From an uncultured Pelagibacteraceae bacterium (lineage in GTDB: Bacteria > Pseudomonadota > Alphaproteobacteria > Pelagibacterales > Pelagibacteraceae): DNA of 47,652 nt. Positions 15,971 through 24,531 of the stretch are shown here, piece by piece. A model generated the notes under the pieces. The model was not told where the DNA came from and did no database searches. It saw nothing but the letters and a program-made list of their open reading frames with translations. The stretch spans positions 1-47,652 of the forward strand of contig CACAHI010000004.1 of the NCBI GenBank assembly GCA_902532225.1, given 5' to 3'. The translations under genes were made by a program, and so were the position numbers. Each line of letters opens with the position of its first letter. Positions within the stretch are counted from its first letter, which is position 1.

Positions 15971-17419
15971 ATGTCCAATTATAAAACAGTTTTTTATACC
16001 CTTGGGTTACTCCAAATTATTTTGGGTGTTTTCATGTTAATACCAATAATTAGTCAATTAGTTTTTGATCAATTTAATTCAACTTTTTTAGTATCTTCAA
16101 TAATAACAATTATTTTTGGTTCCCTATTTGTAATTTCTAACTTAAGCCATGAAAAAAAAATATCTCTTCAAGGGGCTTTTATTTTAACCGCACTTGCATG
16201 GATAAGTATTGCAATATTTGGTTCATTACCATTTTATTTTTCTATTTTAAATTTAAGTTTTACTGACTCATTCTTTGAAAGTATGTCAGGAATAACAACA
16301 ACAGGGTCTACAATTATTACTAACTTAAACGCAGTTCCTAAAGGAATTTTGCTATGGCGAGCACTACTTCAATGGCTAGGGGGAATTGGAATAATAATCA
16401 TGGCTATAACTTTAATGCCTATAATGAATGTTGGTGGTATGCAATTATTTAAAATTTCTTCTATTGATACATCTGAAAAAATTTTACCAAAATCTAAACA
16501 AATAAGTTTAAGATTAATTTTAATTTATTCAATATTGACTGTAAGTTGTGGATTTTTTTACAAAATCTTCGGCATGAATTACTTTGATAGTTTAACACAT
16601 TCAATGACAACTTTAGCTACTGGAGGGTTCTCAAATTATAATGAATCTATAGGTTTTTTTAACAACAGATATATTGAAGTTACTTCAATGATATTTATTT
16701 TATCAGGAAGCATACCTTTTATAGCTTATATTAAATTTTTAAGTGGAAATAAAAATATATTTATAAAAGATTCTCAAATAAAAGCATTTTTAAAAATTAT
16801 AGCTATATCAATAATCATAATGTTGATTTATTTAATTTTATTTCAAGGTAAATCTTTTTCTTCTAATATTGTAGATATATCTTTTAATATTATTTCTATC
16901 CTTACTGGTACTGGATATGTTACTACAAATTTTGACGATTGGGGAAATTTTCCTTTAATATTTTTTTTATTTTTAATGTTTATAGGTGGATGTGCTGGAT
17001 CAACAGCATGTGGAATTAAAATTTTTAGATTTCAATTATTGATGCGTTTTATATCAATCCAGTTGAAAAAAATTATTTATCCAAGAGGAATTTTTATTAT
17101 TAAATATGATGAAAAAAATATAGATGACAAATTTATATCTTCTGTAATATCTTTTATATTTTTATATATTACAATTTTTTTTGTAATTACTTTACTTTTA
17201 TCTTCTACTGGTTTAGATTTTTTAACATCAGTATCTGCTGCTGCTACTTCAATTTCAAATGTTGGGCCAGGCTTGGGGGAAATTATAGGACCAAATGGTA
17301 ATTTTTCCGAATTATCAATATTTTCTAAATGGATTTTATGTACTGGGATGATTTTAGGTAGACTAGAGTTGTTTGCTATACTAATATTGTTTTTACCATC
17401 TTTCTGGAGAAAATATTAA
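15971..17419 (+). CDS. trkH: Trk/Ktr-type potassium uptake membrane protein TrkH
   Basis: TrkH forms the potassium channel of the Trk system and is normally gated by the NAD-binding protein TrkA, which is not in this window. The protein has 482 residues with eight or more membrane helices. Four pore-loop repeats with a filter glycine are recognisable, including GITTTGSTI near residue 110, TLATGGFS, ILTGTGYVTT and SISNVGPGLG. The GGIGIIIMAI stretch is also typical. The stop overlaps the ampG start by one base (TAATG), so the genes are likely cotranscribed despite unrelated roles. It is divergent from lysK. The 89-base gap upstream is AT-rich with a TATAAT at 15918-15923 but no convincing -35. 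Confidence 0.95.
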   Translation: MSNYKTVFYTLGLLQIILGVFMLIPIISQLVFDQFNSTFLVSSIITIIFGSLFVISNLSHEKKISLQGAFILTALAWISIAIFGSLPFYFSILNLSFTDSFFESMSGITTTGSTIITNLNAVPKGILLWRALLQWLGGIGIIIMAITLMPIMNVGGMQLFKISSIDTSEKILPKSKQISLRLILIYSILTVSCGFFYKIFGMNYFDSLTHSMTTLATGGFSNYNESIGFFNNRYIEVTSMIFILSGSIPFIAYIKFLSGNKNIFIKDSQIKAFLKIIAISIIIMLIYLILFQGKSFSSNIVDISFNIISILTGTGYVTTNFDDWGNFPLIFFLFLMFIGGCAGSTACGIKIFRFQLLMRFISIQLKKIIYPRGIFIIKYDEKNIDDKFISSVISFIFLYITIFFVITLLLSSTGLDFLTSVSAAATSISNVGPGLGEIIGPNGNFSELSIFSKWILCTGMILGRLELFAILILFLPSFWRKY

Positions 17420-18792
17420 TGTTAGAAAAAAAACAGGGCTGGATAGAATCTTTGCTAATTTACAAAGATATAAGAATGCTTAGAATTTTGCTTCTTGGAT
17501 CTATAAGTGGTTTTCCATGGGTATTAATTGCAAGTAGTTTAAGTCTTTGGTTAAAAGAAGAAGGACTTAGTAGATCTACAATAGGATGGGCAGGTTTAAT
17601 TTTTGGTGTTTATGCATTTAATTATTTATGGGCACCAATTATAGATAGAATTCAGATACCATTTTTAACAAAAAAGCTTGGCCATAGAAGAGGTTGGATT
17701 GTTTTAATGCAAATTGCAATTTTGCTAAGCTTATTAGTTTGGAGTTTTATAAATCCAAATCAAAACTTAGCTCTGTTAATTACAGTTGGATTAATTATCG
17801 CAATAGCATCTGCTACTCAAGACATTACTGTTGATGCTTTAAGAATTGAACAAATAAGTGAAAATGAAGGACAAGCCATGGCAGCTGGCGCAGCAATGGC
17901 AGTAGTTGGATGGTGGACGGGCTACAAATTAGGAGGTGTAATTGCTTTGTTTACAGCAGAATTTTTTGAAAATATGGGTATAGCAGATTATTGGCAAGCG
18001 ACCTTTTTAATTCTGGGAGTTGTAATAATTTTAATGAATATTGCTTTAATGTTTGTTCATGAACCGACTGAAACTGATAGACAAGCGAAACAAAGAGAAA
18101 CAGATAAAATGATAGAAGAAAAGCTTGGATCAAGTAATTTTATAACTAATTTTTTAGCCTATATTACAGGAACTATTGGTGGACCTATAATTAGTTTCTT
18201 TAAAAAAAATGGATTTGCAATTGCTGTGGGAATATTAGGATTTGTATTTTTATTCAAAATTGGAGAAGCATTTCTTGGACGTATGTCTATTGTTTTCTAT
18301 AAAGAAATTGGATTTTCCAAAGGACAAATTGCAATTTACTCTAAAGGCCTTGGGTGGATAACGACTGTAGTTTTTACTTTGTTGGGAGGAGTGATGGCAA
18401 TGAGAGCGGGAACTATCAAAACAATGTTCTTTGCTGGTGGTTTGATGGCTCTAACAAACTTGCTTTTTGCTATTTTGGCCTGGACAGGTAAATCTGAATT
18501 ATTATTTGCAATTGCAGTGGTAGCTGACGATATAACAGCTGCATTTGCCACAGTAGCATTTGTTGCTTTCATTTCATTATTAGTTGATAGAACTTATACA
18601 GCAACTCAATATGCTCTACTCGCCTCAATAGGAACTGCAGGTAGAACCACTCTTGCTTCGTCTTCAGGAGCTCTAGTTGATTGGCTCAATGGTGACTGGG
18701 GAACTTTTTTTGTTTTAACCACAATAATGGTGATTCCTTCTTTAATTTGCTTGTGGTTTTTAAGAAATAAAATAAAAATTGGTGCAAAATAA
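17419..18792 (+). CDS. ampG: AmpG-like muropeptide permease (MFS)
   Basis: AmpG imports GlcNAc-anhydroMurNAc peptides from the periplasm for peptidoglycan recycling. The 457-residue protein has about 12 membrane helices. The family signature is strong: GSISGFPWVLIASSLSLWL near residue 30, then GLIFGVYAFNYLWAPIIDR, and ASATQDITVDALRIE in the middle of the N-terminal half. It follows trkH with a one-base overlap, and its last 14 bases overlap the NlpC/P60 peptidase gene. That neighbour fits a recycling role. Base use is noticeably less lysine-codon rich than in the peptidase that follows, as expected for a conserved membrane protein. Confidence 0.9.
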   Translation: MLEKKQGWIESLLIYKDIRMLRILLLGSISGFPWVLIASSLSLWLKEEGLSRSTIGWAGLIFGVYAFNYLWAPIIDRIQIPFLTKKLGHRRGWIVLMQIAILLSLLVWSFINPNQNLALLITVGLIIAIASATQDITVDALRIEQISENEGQAMAAGAAMAVVGWWTGYKLGGVIALFTAEFFENMGIADYWQATFLILGVVIILMNIALMFVHEPTETDRQAKQRETDKMIEEKLGSSNFITNFLAYITGTIGGPIISFFKKNGFAIAVGILGFVFLFKIGEAFLGRMSIVFYKEIGFSKGQIAIYSKGLGWITTVVFTLLGGVMAMRAGTIKTMFFAGGLMALTNLLFAILAWTGKSELLFAIAVVADDITAAFATVAFVAFISLLVDRTYTATQYALLASIGTAGRTTLASSSGALVDWLNGDWGTFFVLTTIMVIPSLICLWFLRNKIKIGAK

Positions 18793-19507
18793 TTATTACT
18801 CAATATACCCCTGTATAAATATATATAAGCGTCCGATAACTAGTTCTAAAATTAGCTCTCAAATCATTTATGGTGAAAAATTTAAAGTTTTAAGAAAAAC
18901 AAAAAATTTTCTTAAAATAAAAACATCTTACGATAGGTATACTGGCTATATAAAAGATAAAAATTTTATTAAAAAATTCAAAGCAACTCACAAAGTAAAA
19001 TCTTTAAAGACTAGAATTTATAAATCAAATAATTTTTTACCATTTTCAAGTGAAGTTGAAATTCTAAAGGAAAAAAAGAATTATATTATGTTTAAAAAAA
19101 ATAAATGGATAAAAAAAAAAGATATAACGCACATCAATAAAAAAGAAAAAAATTTTGCTAAAATTATTAATTTATATTTAAATTGTAAATATAAATGGGG
19201 AGGCAAGACTCACAACGGTATTGATTGCTCAGCTCTAATTCAAATTTTTTATAAATTTAATAAAAGGTTTTTTCCAAGGGATACGGTTGATCAAATAAAG
19301 TACAAAAAAGGAAATAAAACAAAAAAAAAATTTCAACTTGGTGATATTATTTATTGGAAGGGACATGTAGCAGTTTGTATTAATTCAAAAAAATTAATTC
19401 ATGCTTATGGTCCAGAAAAAAAAGTTATTATAATGCCAATTAACGAAACAATAAAAAGAATAGAAAGAACTGCAAATTTAAAAGTCAAAAAAATTTGTAA
19501 AATATAA
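18779..19507 (+). CDS. NlpC/P60 family peptidase with N-terminal SH3-like domain
   Basis: A C40 peptidase that cuts the D-Glu-to-diamino-acid bond of cell-wall peptides. The N-terminal half (about 1-120) looks like two bacterial SH3-type repeats. The catalytic domain has Cys150 in GIDCSALIQ, His196 in WKGHVAV and His208 in LIHAYG. The start is TTG (18779) or GTG (18782), overlapping ampG by 14 or 11 bases. No signal peptide or membrane segment is visible, so it probably acts in the cytoplasm on muropeptides brought in by AmpG, as the recycling enzyme YkfC does in Bacillus. The protein is exceptionally lysine-rich. Its stop is one base from the convergent tyrA stop. Confidence 0.88.
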   Translation: MVQNNYYSIYPCINIYKRPITSSKISSQIIYGEKFKVLRKTKNFLKIKTSYDRYTGYIKDKNFIKKFKATHKVKSLKTRIYKSNNFLPFSSEVEILKEKKNYIMFKKNKWIKKKDITHINKKEKNFAKIINLYLNCKYKWGGKTHNGIDCSALIQIFYKFNKRFFPRDTVDQIKYKKGNKTKKKFQLGDIIYWKGHVAVCINSKKLIHAYGPEKKVIIMPINETIKRIERTANLKVKKICKI

Positions 19508-19508
19508 A

Positions 19509-20405
19509 TTACTCTCTTCCAAAGTCTGGTTTGGACACATCTTGTTTTGATTGTATAATTTGTGTTCTTACTTTTTTTGAACTAGATAATCTAAATAAAA
19601 GTTTTTTATTATTTTTATTTCGAATTATTTTTTTGAATGAGTTTAAATTTTTTGTAAATAAATTTATTGCTTTAATTATATTATCATTGTTGAAAAATAT
19701 ATCTCTCCACATAATCTCATTTGATGCAGCTATTCTTGAAAAATCTCTCAATCCTCCAGCACTGTATTGAATTAGATTTTTTCTTTGAATTTTTTGCGAG
19801 TCTTGTGCAGTTTTAATCAAGTTGTATGCAATTAGGTGAGGCAAATGACTTGTAATGGAAAAAATTTTATCGTGGTTAACTGGGTTCATTAAAACTACTT
19901 TAGAACCAATTTTTCTCCAAAATTTATTTAATAATTTGATTTTTTTTGAATTGTGCTTTTTTTCCTTAATAATTACACACCATTTATTTAAAAACAAATT
20001 TTTATTTCCATATTCTGGACCGCTAACCTCGGATCCAGCTATAGGATGACTAGATATCCAATTTAATTTTTTATTGAGGATTTTATTTTTTAATTTAATT
20101 ATATTTTGTTTTGTAGAACTAACATCTGTAATTAAACAGCTTGTTTTTAAAATTTTATTTAATTTTTTAATTATTTTTTTGTATTGGCTCATAGGTGTGC
20201 ATAAAATAATTAGATCAACATCAGAAACTTCACTATTAATACTTTTAATAAATTTACAATTTGATTTAATTCTTTTTATTTTAGAAATATTTTTTTTTGA
20301 TTTTTCTAATACTAAAATTTTTTTTGATAATTTTTTACTATGTACAGCTCTTAGTATTGATGAACCTATTAAACCACATCCTATTATTAATACTTTTTCA
20401 AACAT
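19509..20405 (-). CDS. tyrA: Prephenate/arogenate dehydrogenase
   Basis: An NAD(P)-dependent enzyme that oxidatively decarboxylates prephenate or arogenate in tyrosine synthesis. The N-terminal Rossmann motif GCGLIGSSIL, the TDVSSTKQNI segment, SHPIAGSEVSGPEYG with the catalytic-region histidine, and the later SHLPHLIAYNL are all typical. The length of 298 residues matches monofunctional TyrA; no chorismate mutase or ACT domain is fused. Its start overlaps the hisC stop by 8 bases. In alphaproteobacteria the hisC-tyrA pair is common and the aminotransferase supplies the transamination step. Substrate preference between prephenate and arogenate cannot be decided from this reading. Confidence 0.92.
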   Translation of the reverse strand: MFEKVLIIGCGLIGSSILRAVHSKKLSKKILVLEKSKKNISKIKRIKSNCKFIKSINSEVSDVDLIILCTPMSQYKKIIKKLNKILKTSCLITDVSSTKQNIIKLKNKILNKKLNWISSHPIAGSEVSGPEYGNKNLFLNKWCVIIKEKKHNSKKIKLLNKFWRKIGSKVVLMNPVNHDKIFSITSHLPHLIAYNLIKTAQDSQKIQRKNLIQYSAGGLRDFSRIAASNEIMWRDIFFNNDNIIKAINLFTKNLNSFKKIIRNKNNKKLLFRLSSSKKVRTQIIQSKQDVSKPDFGRE

Positions 20406-21492
20406 TTTTAAATATTCTGTTTATATTTTTTAAAAATAACTTGTTTTCTGAATTATTTCCAATTGTTAATCTTAAACAATTTTTTATTCCATAAGTTTTA
20501 GTATCTCTTAATATTAAACCTTTTTTTAATAATTTTTTTTCAACATTGTTCGCGGTTAATTTACATTTATCAAAATTAAGCAAAAGAAAATTTGCACTTA
20601 CTTTATTACAAAAAATGTTAAATTGTTCTAAACTATTTTTAATTTTTTTACTCCAAAATAAATTATGTTTAACTGACTTATTGATAAATTTACTATCTTT
20701 CAAAGATTCAATTGCACATAATTGAGCAATTTTATTTACATTAAAAGGTGGTTTAATCATATTTAGTGCATTAATTATTTTTCTGTCACCATATCCCCAG
20801 CCAACTCTTAAAGAAGCAAGACCGTATATTTTAGAAAAGGTTCTTAAAACAAATACATTTTTTTTATTTTTAAAAATATTTAGTCCTGAAGAATAATTTT
20901 TATCTTTCATGTATTCATCATATGCATCATCTACGACTAATAAAATTTTATTATTTAATTTTTTTCTTAGATTAATTAATTCTTTTTTTTCTAAATATGT
21001 ACCAGTTGGATTATTGGGGTTTGCTATAAAAACAATTTTAGTTTTTTTGTTAACTTTTTTAATTATATTTGTAACTGAAACTCTAAATTTTTTTTCCTTA
21101 GAAAAAACTACTTTTGCTCCAACAATTGATGCATATATTCTGTACATCAAAAAGCTATATTGTGGGACAATTACCTCATCACCAGATTTAAGAAAAAGTT
21201 GGCATATCATTTGAATTACTTCATCAGAGCCGGAACCACATATAATTTTATTAAAATCACATTTAAATTTTGAAGAAATTAATTTTCTTAAATCTATTGC
21301 TTTGCTGTCTGGATATTTAGAAATTTTATAATTTTTGCTTTGTAATATTTTCAGCACTTTGGGACTCGTACCTAATGCTGATTCATTAGCTGATAATTTA
21401 ATCACATTTTTCTTTTTTTTTAATATAGATCTTCCTGGCTTGTAAGATTCTATATTTATTTTTCTAAAATTAAGAGAAGTCATAATTTTCAA
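20398..21492 (-). CDS. hisC: Histidinol-phosphate / aromatic aminotransferase
   Basis: A fold-type I PLP aminotransferase. Visible landmarks are SANESALGTSP, GSGSDEVIQM, ANPNNPTGTY, DDAYDEY and the PLP-lysine segment RTFSKIYGLASLRVGWGYG. The length is 364 residues. Histidinol-phosphate aminotransferase is the family name. Because it overlaps tyrA it may act mainly, or also, on prephenate or 4-hydroxyphenylpyruvate. The first ATG is at 21492, and a second ATG three codons later (MTSLNFRK) is an equally good start. It is divergent from metX over a 179-base region that holds a palindrome, a promoter and a riboswitch belonging to metX. Confidence 0.92.
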   Translation of the reverse strand: MKIMTSLNFRKINIESYKPGRSILKKKKNVIKLSANESALGTSPKVLKILQSKNYKISKYPDSKAIDLRKLISSKFKCDFNKIICGSGSDEVIQMICQLFLKSGDEVIVPQYSFLMYRIYASIVGAKVVFSKEKKFRVSVTNIIKKVNKKTKIVFIANPNNPTGTYLEKKELINLRKKLNNKILLVVDDAYDEYMKDKNYSSGLNIFKNKKNVFVLRTFSKIYGLASLRVGWGYGDRKIINALNMIKPPFNVNKIAQLCAIESLKDSKFINKSVKHNLFWSKKIKNSLEQFNIFCNKVSANFLLLNFDKCKLTANNVEKKLLKKGLILRDTKTYGIKNCLRLTIGNNSENKLFLKNINRIFKNV

Positions 21493-21531
21493 TATTTTGT
21501 ATCTTTATAGATAAAAAATTACTTATTTACA

Positions 21532-21550
21532 TAAAATATTTAATATTTTA
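21532..21550. repeat. AT-rich palindrome between divergent hisC and metX
   Basis: Arms TAAAATAT (21532-21539) and ATATTTTA (21543-21550) are perfect inverted repeats around a TTA spacer, eight bases upstream of the metX -35 hexamer. The position suits an operator, but an eight-base A/T palindrome is weak evidence in this composition. Confidence 0.35.
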
Positions 21551-21557
21551 ATAAAAA

Positions 21558-21586
21558 TTGACATATACAAATGTATCCTGTAAATA
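21558..21586 (+). promoter_or_regulatory. Candidate promoter for metX-metW-gloB
   Basis: A perfect TTGACA (21558-21563) is followed after 17 bases by TAAATA (21581-21586). The predicted start of transcription falls at about 21592, exactly where the riboswitch begins. That spacing supports both calls, although the -10 match is imperfect. Confidence 0.6.
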
Positions 21587-21589
21587 ATT

Positions 21590-21646
21590 TATGCGCTGAT
21601 TTAACTGAATTGCGAGCGCTATAAAAAAACCGCTAAATAAGTTTTT
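21590..21646 (+). promoter_or_regulatory. SAM-II riboswitch upstream of metX
   Basis: SAM-II aptamers bind S-adenosylmethionine in an H-type pseudoknot and repress methionine genes. Here the P1 arms GCGCT (21593-21597) and AGCGC (21615-21619) pair. The loop carries the conserved GATTTAAC (21598-21605) and TTGCG, and the 3' strand has the conserved GCTAAA (21632-21637). A second helix can form between GCG (21612-21614) and CGC (21631-21633). A run of seven T (21642-21648) follows. The metX start lies about 30 bases downstream with no obvious Shine-Dalgarno, so the mode of control, translation or termination, is not settled by sequence. Confidence 0.87.
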
Positions 21647-21671
21647 TTACCTCACAATTCATCAGAAAAAA

Positions 21672-22805
21672 ATGAACAATATAGAAAAAGTAAAAAGACT
21701 AATTATTGAAAAACCATTAAAGCTTGATTGTGGGCAAACTATATCTAATTTTCCTTTAGCCTATGAAACATATGGTGTGCTAAACGAAAAAAAAGATAAT
21801 GCAATTCTAGCATTTCATGCTCTTACAGGAGATCAGTTTGCTTCAGGCAAAAATCCTATTACTAATAAAGAAGGATGGTGGTCCTATGCTTTGGGACCAG
21901 GAAAAGCTATTGATACAAATAAATATTTTGTAATTTGTGCAAATGTGATCGGTGGATGTATGGGTTCTTACGGCCCAAGCAATATTAACCCTGAGACCAA
22001 TAGACCTTTTGGTACTAATTTTCCTGTAATAACTATAAATGATATGGTCAATGCTCAATATCATCTATTAGAATTTTTTAAAATTGAAAAATTATTTTCT
22101 GTTGTTGGTGGTTCAATGGGTGGAATGCAAGTATTACAATTTGTATCTAATTTTCCAAATAAATCAGTTACAGCTATTCCTATAGCTTGTACTGCAAGTC
22201 ATTCCGCACAAAATATTGCATTAAACGAACTTGGAAGGCAATCGATAATGGCAGATCATAATTGGTCAAATGGATTTTATGAAGAAAATAAAAAATTACC
22301 TGATAAAGGTTTAGCTGTTGCAAGAATGGCTGCGCATATTACATATTTGTCAAAAAAAGGTTTGCAGGAAAAATTTGGAAGAAAGCTGCAAGAAAGAGAT
22401 GACTTAAAGTTTAGTTTTGATGCAGATTTTCAGATAGAAAGTTATTTAAGATATCAGGGATCAGTTTTTGTAGATCGTTTCGATGCTAATAGTTATTTAT
22501 ATATAACAAGAGCTATGGATTATTTTGATCTATTAAAACAATTTAATGGAAATCTTTCAAAAGCTTTTGAAAAAAGTAAAACAAAGTTTTTTGTTATTTC
22601 TTTTACCTCTGATTGGCTTTATCCTACATCTGAAAATCGTGAAATAGTAATTGCACTAAATGCAATAGGAAAAGATGTTGGATTTGCTGAAATAACTTCT
22701 GATAAAGGTCATGATTCTTTTTTATTAGATATTCCTGATTTTTTAAATGCAGTAAAAAACTTTTTAAACACTTCATATAATAAAATTAATGAAAAAAGAA
22801 TTTAA
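21672..22805 (+). CDS. metX: Homoserine O-acyltransferase MetX
   Basis: MetX acylates homoserine (acetyl, or in some relatives succinyl) as the first committed step of methionine synthesis. It has the alpha/beta-hydrolase fold. HALTGDQ near residue 49, the LGPGKAIDTNKYFVI stretch, ANVIGGCMGSYGPSN, the nucleophile Ser148 in GGSMGGMQ, a late Asp in FTSDWLYPT and the His in GHDSFLLD form the expected catalytic set. Length 377 is normal. It lies behind a SAM-II riboswitch and overlaps metW by 17 bases. In relatives MetW is needed for MetX activity, so the pair is functionally meaningful. The acyl donor cannot be assigned safely by eye. Confidence 0.96.
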   Translation: MNNIEKVKRLIIEKPLKLDCGQTISNFPLAYETYGVLNEKKDNAILAFHALTGDQFASGKNPITNKEGWWSYALGPGKAIDTNKYFVICANVIGGCMGSYGPSNINPETNRPFGTNFPVITINDMVNAQYHLLEFFKIEKLFSVVGGSMGGMQVLQFVSNFPNKSVTAIPIACTASHSAQNIALNELGRQSIMADHNWSNGFYEENKKLPDKGLAVARMAAHITYLSKKGLQEKFGRKLQERDDLKFSFDADFQIESYLRYQGSVFVDRFDANSYLYITRAMDYFDLLKQFNGNLSKAFEKSKTKFFVISFTSDWLYPTSENREIVIALNAIGKDVGFAEITSDKGHDSFLLDIPDFLNAVKNFLNTSYNKINEKRI

Positions 22806-23343
22806 TATAATAGCTAACTTATTAAAAAAAAATTCCAAAGTCTTAGATGTTGGATGTGGAGATGGTGAATTGATGAAATATATTAATGAAAAAATTACCA
22901 ATGATGTTAGAGGCTTAGAAATATCAAAAAATAATGTCCAAAAATGTATTGAAAAAGGATTAACAGTAATTGAAGGTAATGCTGAAAAAGATTTAAAACA
23001 ATTTCCTGATTTATCTTTTGATTATGTTATTTTAAGTCAAACACTTCAAGCTTTTTTAGATCCTGAAAATGTAATAAATGAATTATTAAGAATAGGCAAA
23101 AAAGCAATCGTTACAATACCAAATTTTGGATATTGGAAAGTAAGAATCCATTTACTTTTTCAAGGTACAATGCCAGTTACAAAAAGTTTACCAAATGAGT
23201 GGTATGATACTCCCAACCTTCATATGTGCACTATTAAGGATTTTGTAAATTTTTGTAATAAAAAAAATATTAAAATTAATAGTTCAAATTTAAATATTAA
23301 AAATTTATTTTCCGAATTAGGAATTTTTTTGATCGAAAAATAA
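22789..23343 (+). CDS. metW: Methionine biosynthesis protein MetW
   Basis: MetW has a methyltransferase-like fold and works with MetX in methionine synthesis in proteobacteria. The SAM-binding motif LDVGCGDGELM begins near residue 19. ILSQTLQAF and the later segment with GYWKVR, FQGTMPVT and WYDTPNLH are the MetW signature. At 184 residues it is slightly shorter than many homologues. The 17-base overlap with metX indicates coupled translation, so it falls under the same riboswitch. gloB begins one base after its stop. Its role is assigned by family and context; a true methyl transfer activity has not been inferred. Confidence 0.94.
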   Translation: MKKEFNIIANLLKKNSKVLDVGCGDGELMKYINEKITNDVRGLEISKNNVQKCIEKGLTVIEGNAEKDLKQFPDLSFDYVILSQTLQAFLDPENVINELLRIGKKAIVTIPNFGYWKVRIHLLFQGTMPVTKSLPNEWYDTPNLHMCTIKDFVNFCNKKNIKINSSNLNIKNLFSELGIFLIEK

Positions 23344-23344
23344 T

Positions 23345-24064
23345 ATGAAAGTTGAAATAATTAAGTGTTTGCAGGACAATTATACATACCTTATCATAAA
23401 TGAAAAAAATAATTATGCTTGTATAGTAGACCCCGGTGAAGCAGAACCTGTTATTGATTTTATTAAAAAAAAAAATATCAAATTAAAATTTATACTAAAT
23501 ACTCATCATCATTATGATCATATTGGTGGAAATAATGATTTAAAAAAAAAATATAAAGCTAAAATAGTTGGGTTTAAAGATGATAAGCATAGAATACCTA
23601 ACATGGATATCTTAGTAGAAAATAATCAAATTTGGAAAGGAGAAAATTTTGAGGCAAAAATTATTCATATTCCTGGTCACACAACTGGTCATATTTGTTT
23701 TTATTTCTCAAAAGAAAAAATGATCTTTACAGGAGATACACTTTTCTCATTAGGATGTGGTAGAATTTTTGAAGGTACTTATAAACAGATGTATAACTCA
23801 TTAAATAAACTAAAAACTCTTCCATTAAGTACAAAAATTTATTGTGGTCATGAATATACTCTTAATAATTCTATGTTTTGTCTTAAGCACGATAAAAACA
23901 ATAAAAATTTAGGTAAAAAGGTTTTAGAAATTAATGATAAATTAAAAAAAAATTTACCTACAATACCATCTACAATTGATGAGGAATTGGCTTGTAATAT
24001 TTTTTTAAGAGCAAAAAATTTAGAAGACTTTTCAAAATTGAGAGATTTAAAGGATAATTTTTAA
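23345..24064 (+). CDS. gloB: Hydroxyacylglutathione hydrolase (glyoxalase II)
   Basis: A metallo-beta-lactamase-fold hydrolase that releases lactate and glutathione from S-lactoylglutathione in methylglyoxal detoxification. The metal site THHHYDH is at residues 53-59. Later ligands appear in IPGHTTGH, FTGDTLFSLGCGR and CGHEYT. GCGRIFEGT and the C-terminal domain with TIPSTIDEE are typical of true GloB rather than other family members. Length 239 is normal. It follows metW after one base and may be on the metX transcript, although its function is unrelated. A 65-base gap with a separate promoter then leads to rplU. Confidence 0.93.
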   Translation: MKVEIIKCLQDNYTYLIINEKNNYACIVDPGEAEPVIDFIKKKNIKLKFILNTHHHYDHIGGNNDLKKKYKAKIVGFKDDKHRIPNMDILVENNQIWKGENFEAKIIHIPGHTTGHICFYFSKEKMIFTGDTLFSLGCGRIFEGTYKQMYNSLNKLKTLPLSTKIYCGHEYTLNNSMFCLKHDKNNKNLGKKVLEINDKLKKNLPTIPSTIDEELACNIFLRAKNLEDFSKLRDLKDNF

Positions 24065-24074
24065 GTTATTCGTC

Positions 24075-24102
24075 TTGACTAAAAAATACCTAGAACTATA
24101 TT
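24075..24102 (+). promoter_or_regulatory. Promoter of the rplU-rpmA-obgE operon
   Basis: TTGACT (24075-24080), 16 bases and TATATT (24097-24102) make one of the best sigma-70-type matches in the window. The predicted start, near 24109, leaves a leader of about 20 bases before rplU, with AAGGA at 24119-24123 as a ribosome binding site. Confidence 0.65.
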
Positions 24103-24129
24103 GCAGTTTATAAAAATTAAGGATTTATA

Positions 24130-24519
24130 ATGTCTTTTGCAGTAATAAAAACGGGTGGAAAACAATACAAAGTTAAAGCTGGGGAAATATTAAAAATTGA
24201 AAAGCTAGATAGCTTAAAACCTAACTCGAAAATAGAATTTAAAGAAGTGTTGGCTTATGGAGACAACAAAACAGCGGAATTGGGTAATCCAAAAGTAAAC
24301 GGTGCAAAAGTTGAAGCAGATTTAATTAAAAATGGAAAAAATAGAACTGTTTTAATTTTTAAAAAAAGAAGAAGAAAAAACTCAAGAAGAAAAAATGGTC
24401 ATAGGCAAGAATTTTCATTGATTAGAATTAGCAAAATATTTGCTAAAGATGGAAAAGTTTTATCTGAAGCCCCAAAAGTATCTAGCCCTCTTAAAAAAAA
24501 AGAGGTAAAGACTAAATAA
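24130..24519 (+). CDS. rplU: 50S ribosomal protein L21
   Basis: L21 is a large-subunit protein that contacts 23S rRNA. The N-terminus MSFAVIKTGGKQYKVKAGE and the basic RRRKNSRRKNGHRQ stretch (residues about 80-94) are diagnostic. At 129 residues it has a basic C-terminal tail beyond the E. coli length, common in alphaproteobacteria. It is first in the conserved rplU-rpmA-obgE order, twelve bases before rpmA, with a good promoter and AAGGA site ahead. Confidence 0.97.
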   Translation: MSFAVIKTGGKQYKVKAGEILKIEKLDSLKPNSKIEFKEVLAYGDNKTAELGNPKVNGAKVEADLIKNGKNRTVLIFKKRRRKNSRRKNGHRQEFSLIRISKIFAKDGKVLSEAPKVSSPLKKKEVKTK

Positions 24520-24531
24520 AATAGGTAAATT

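Noticed and set aside
18900..19400. Poly-A runs in the NlpC gene as evidence of a frameshifted pseudogene
   Set aside because: The frame is continuous and all three catalytic residues are in place and correctly spaced; the runs reflect lysine codons.
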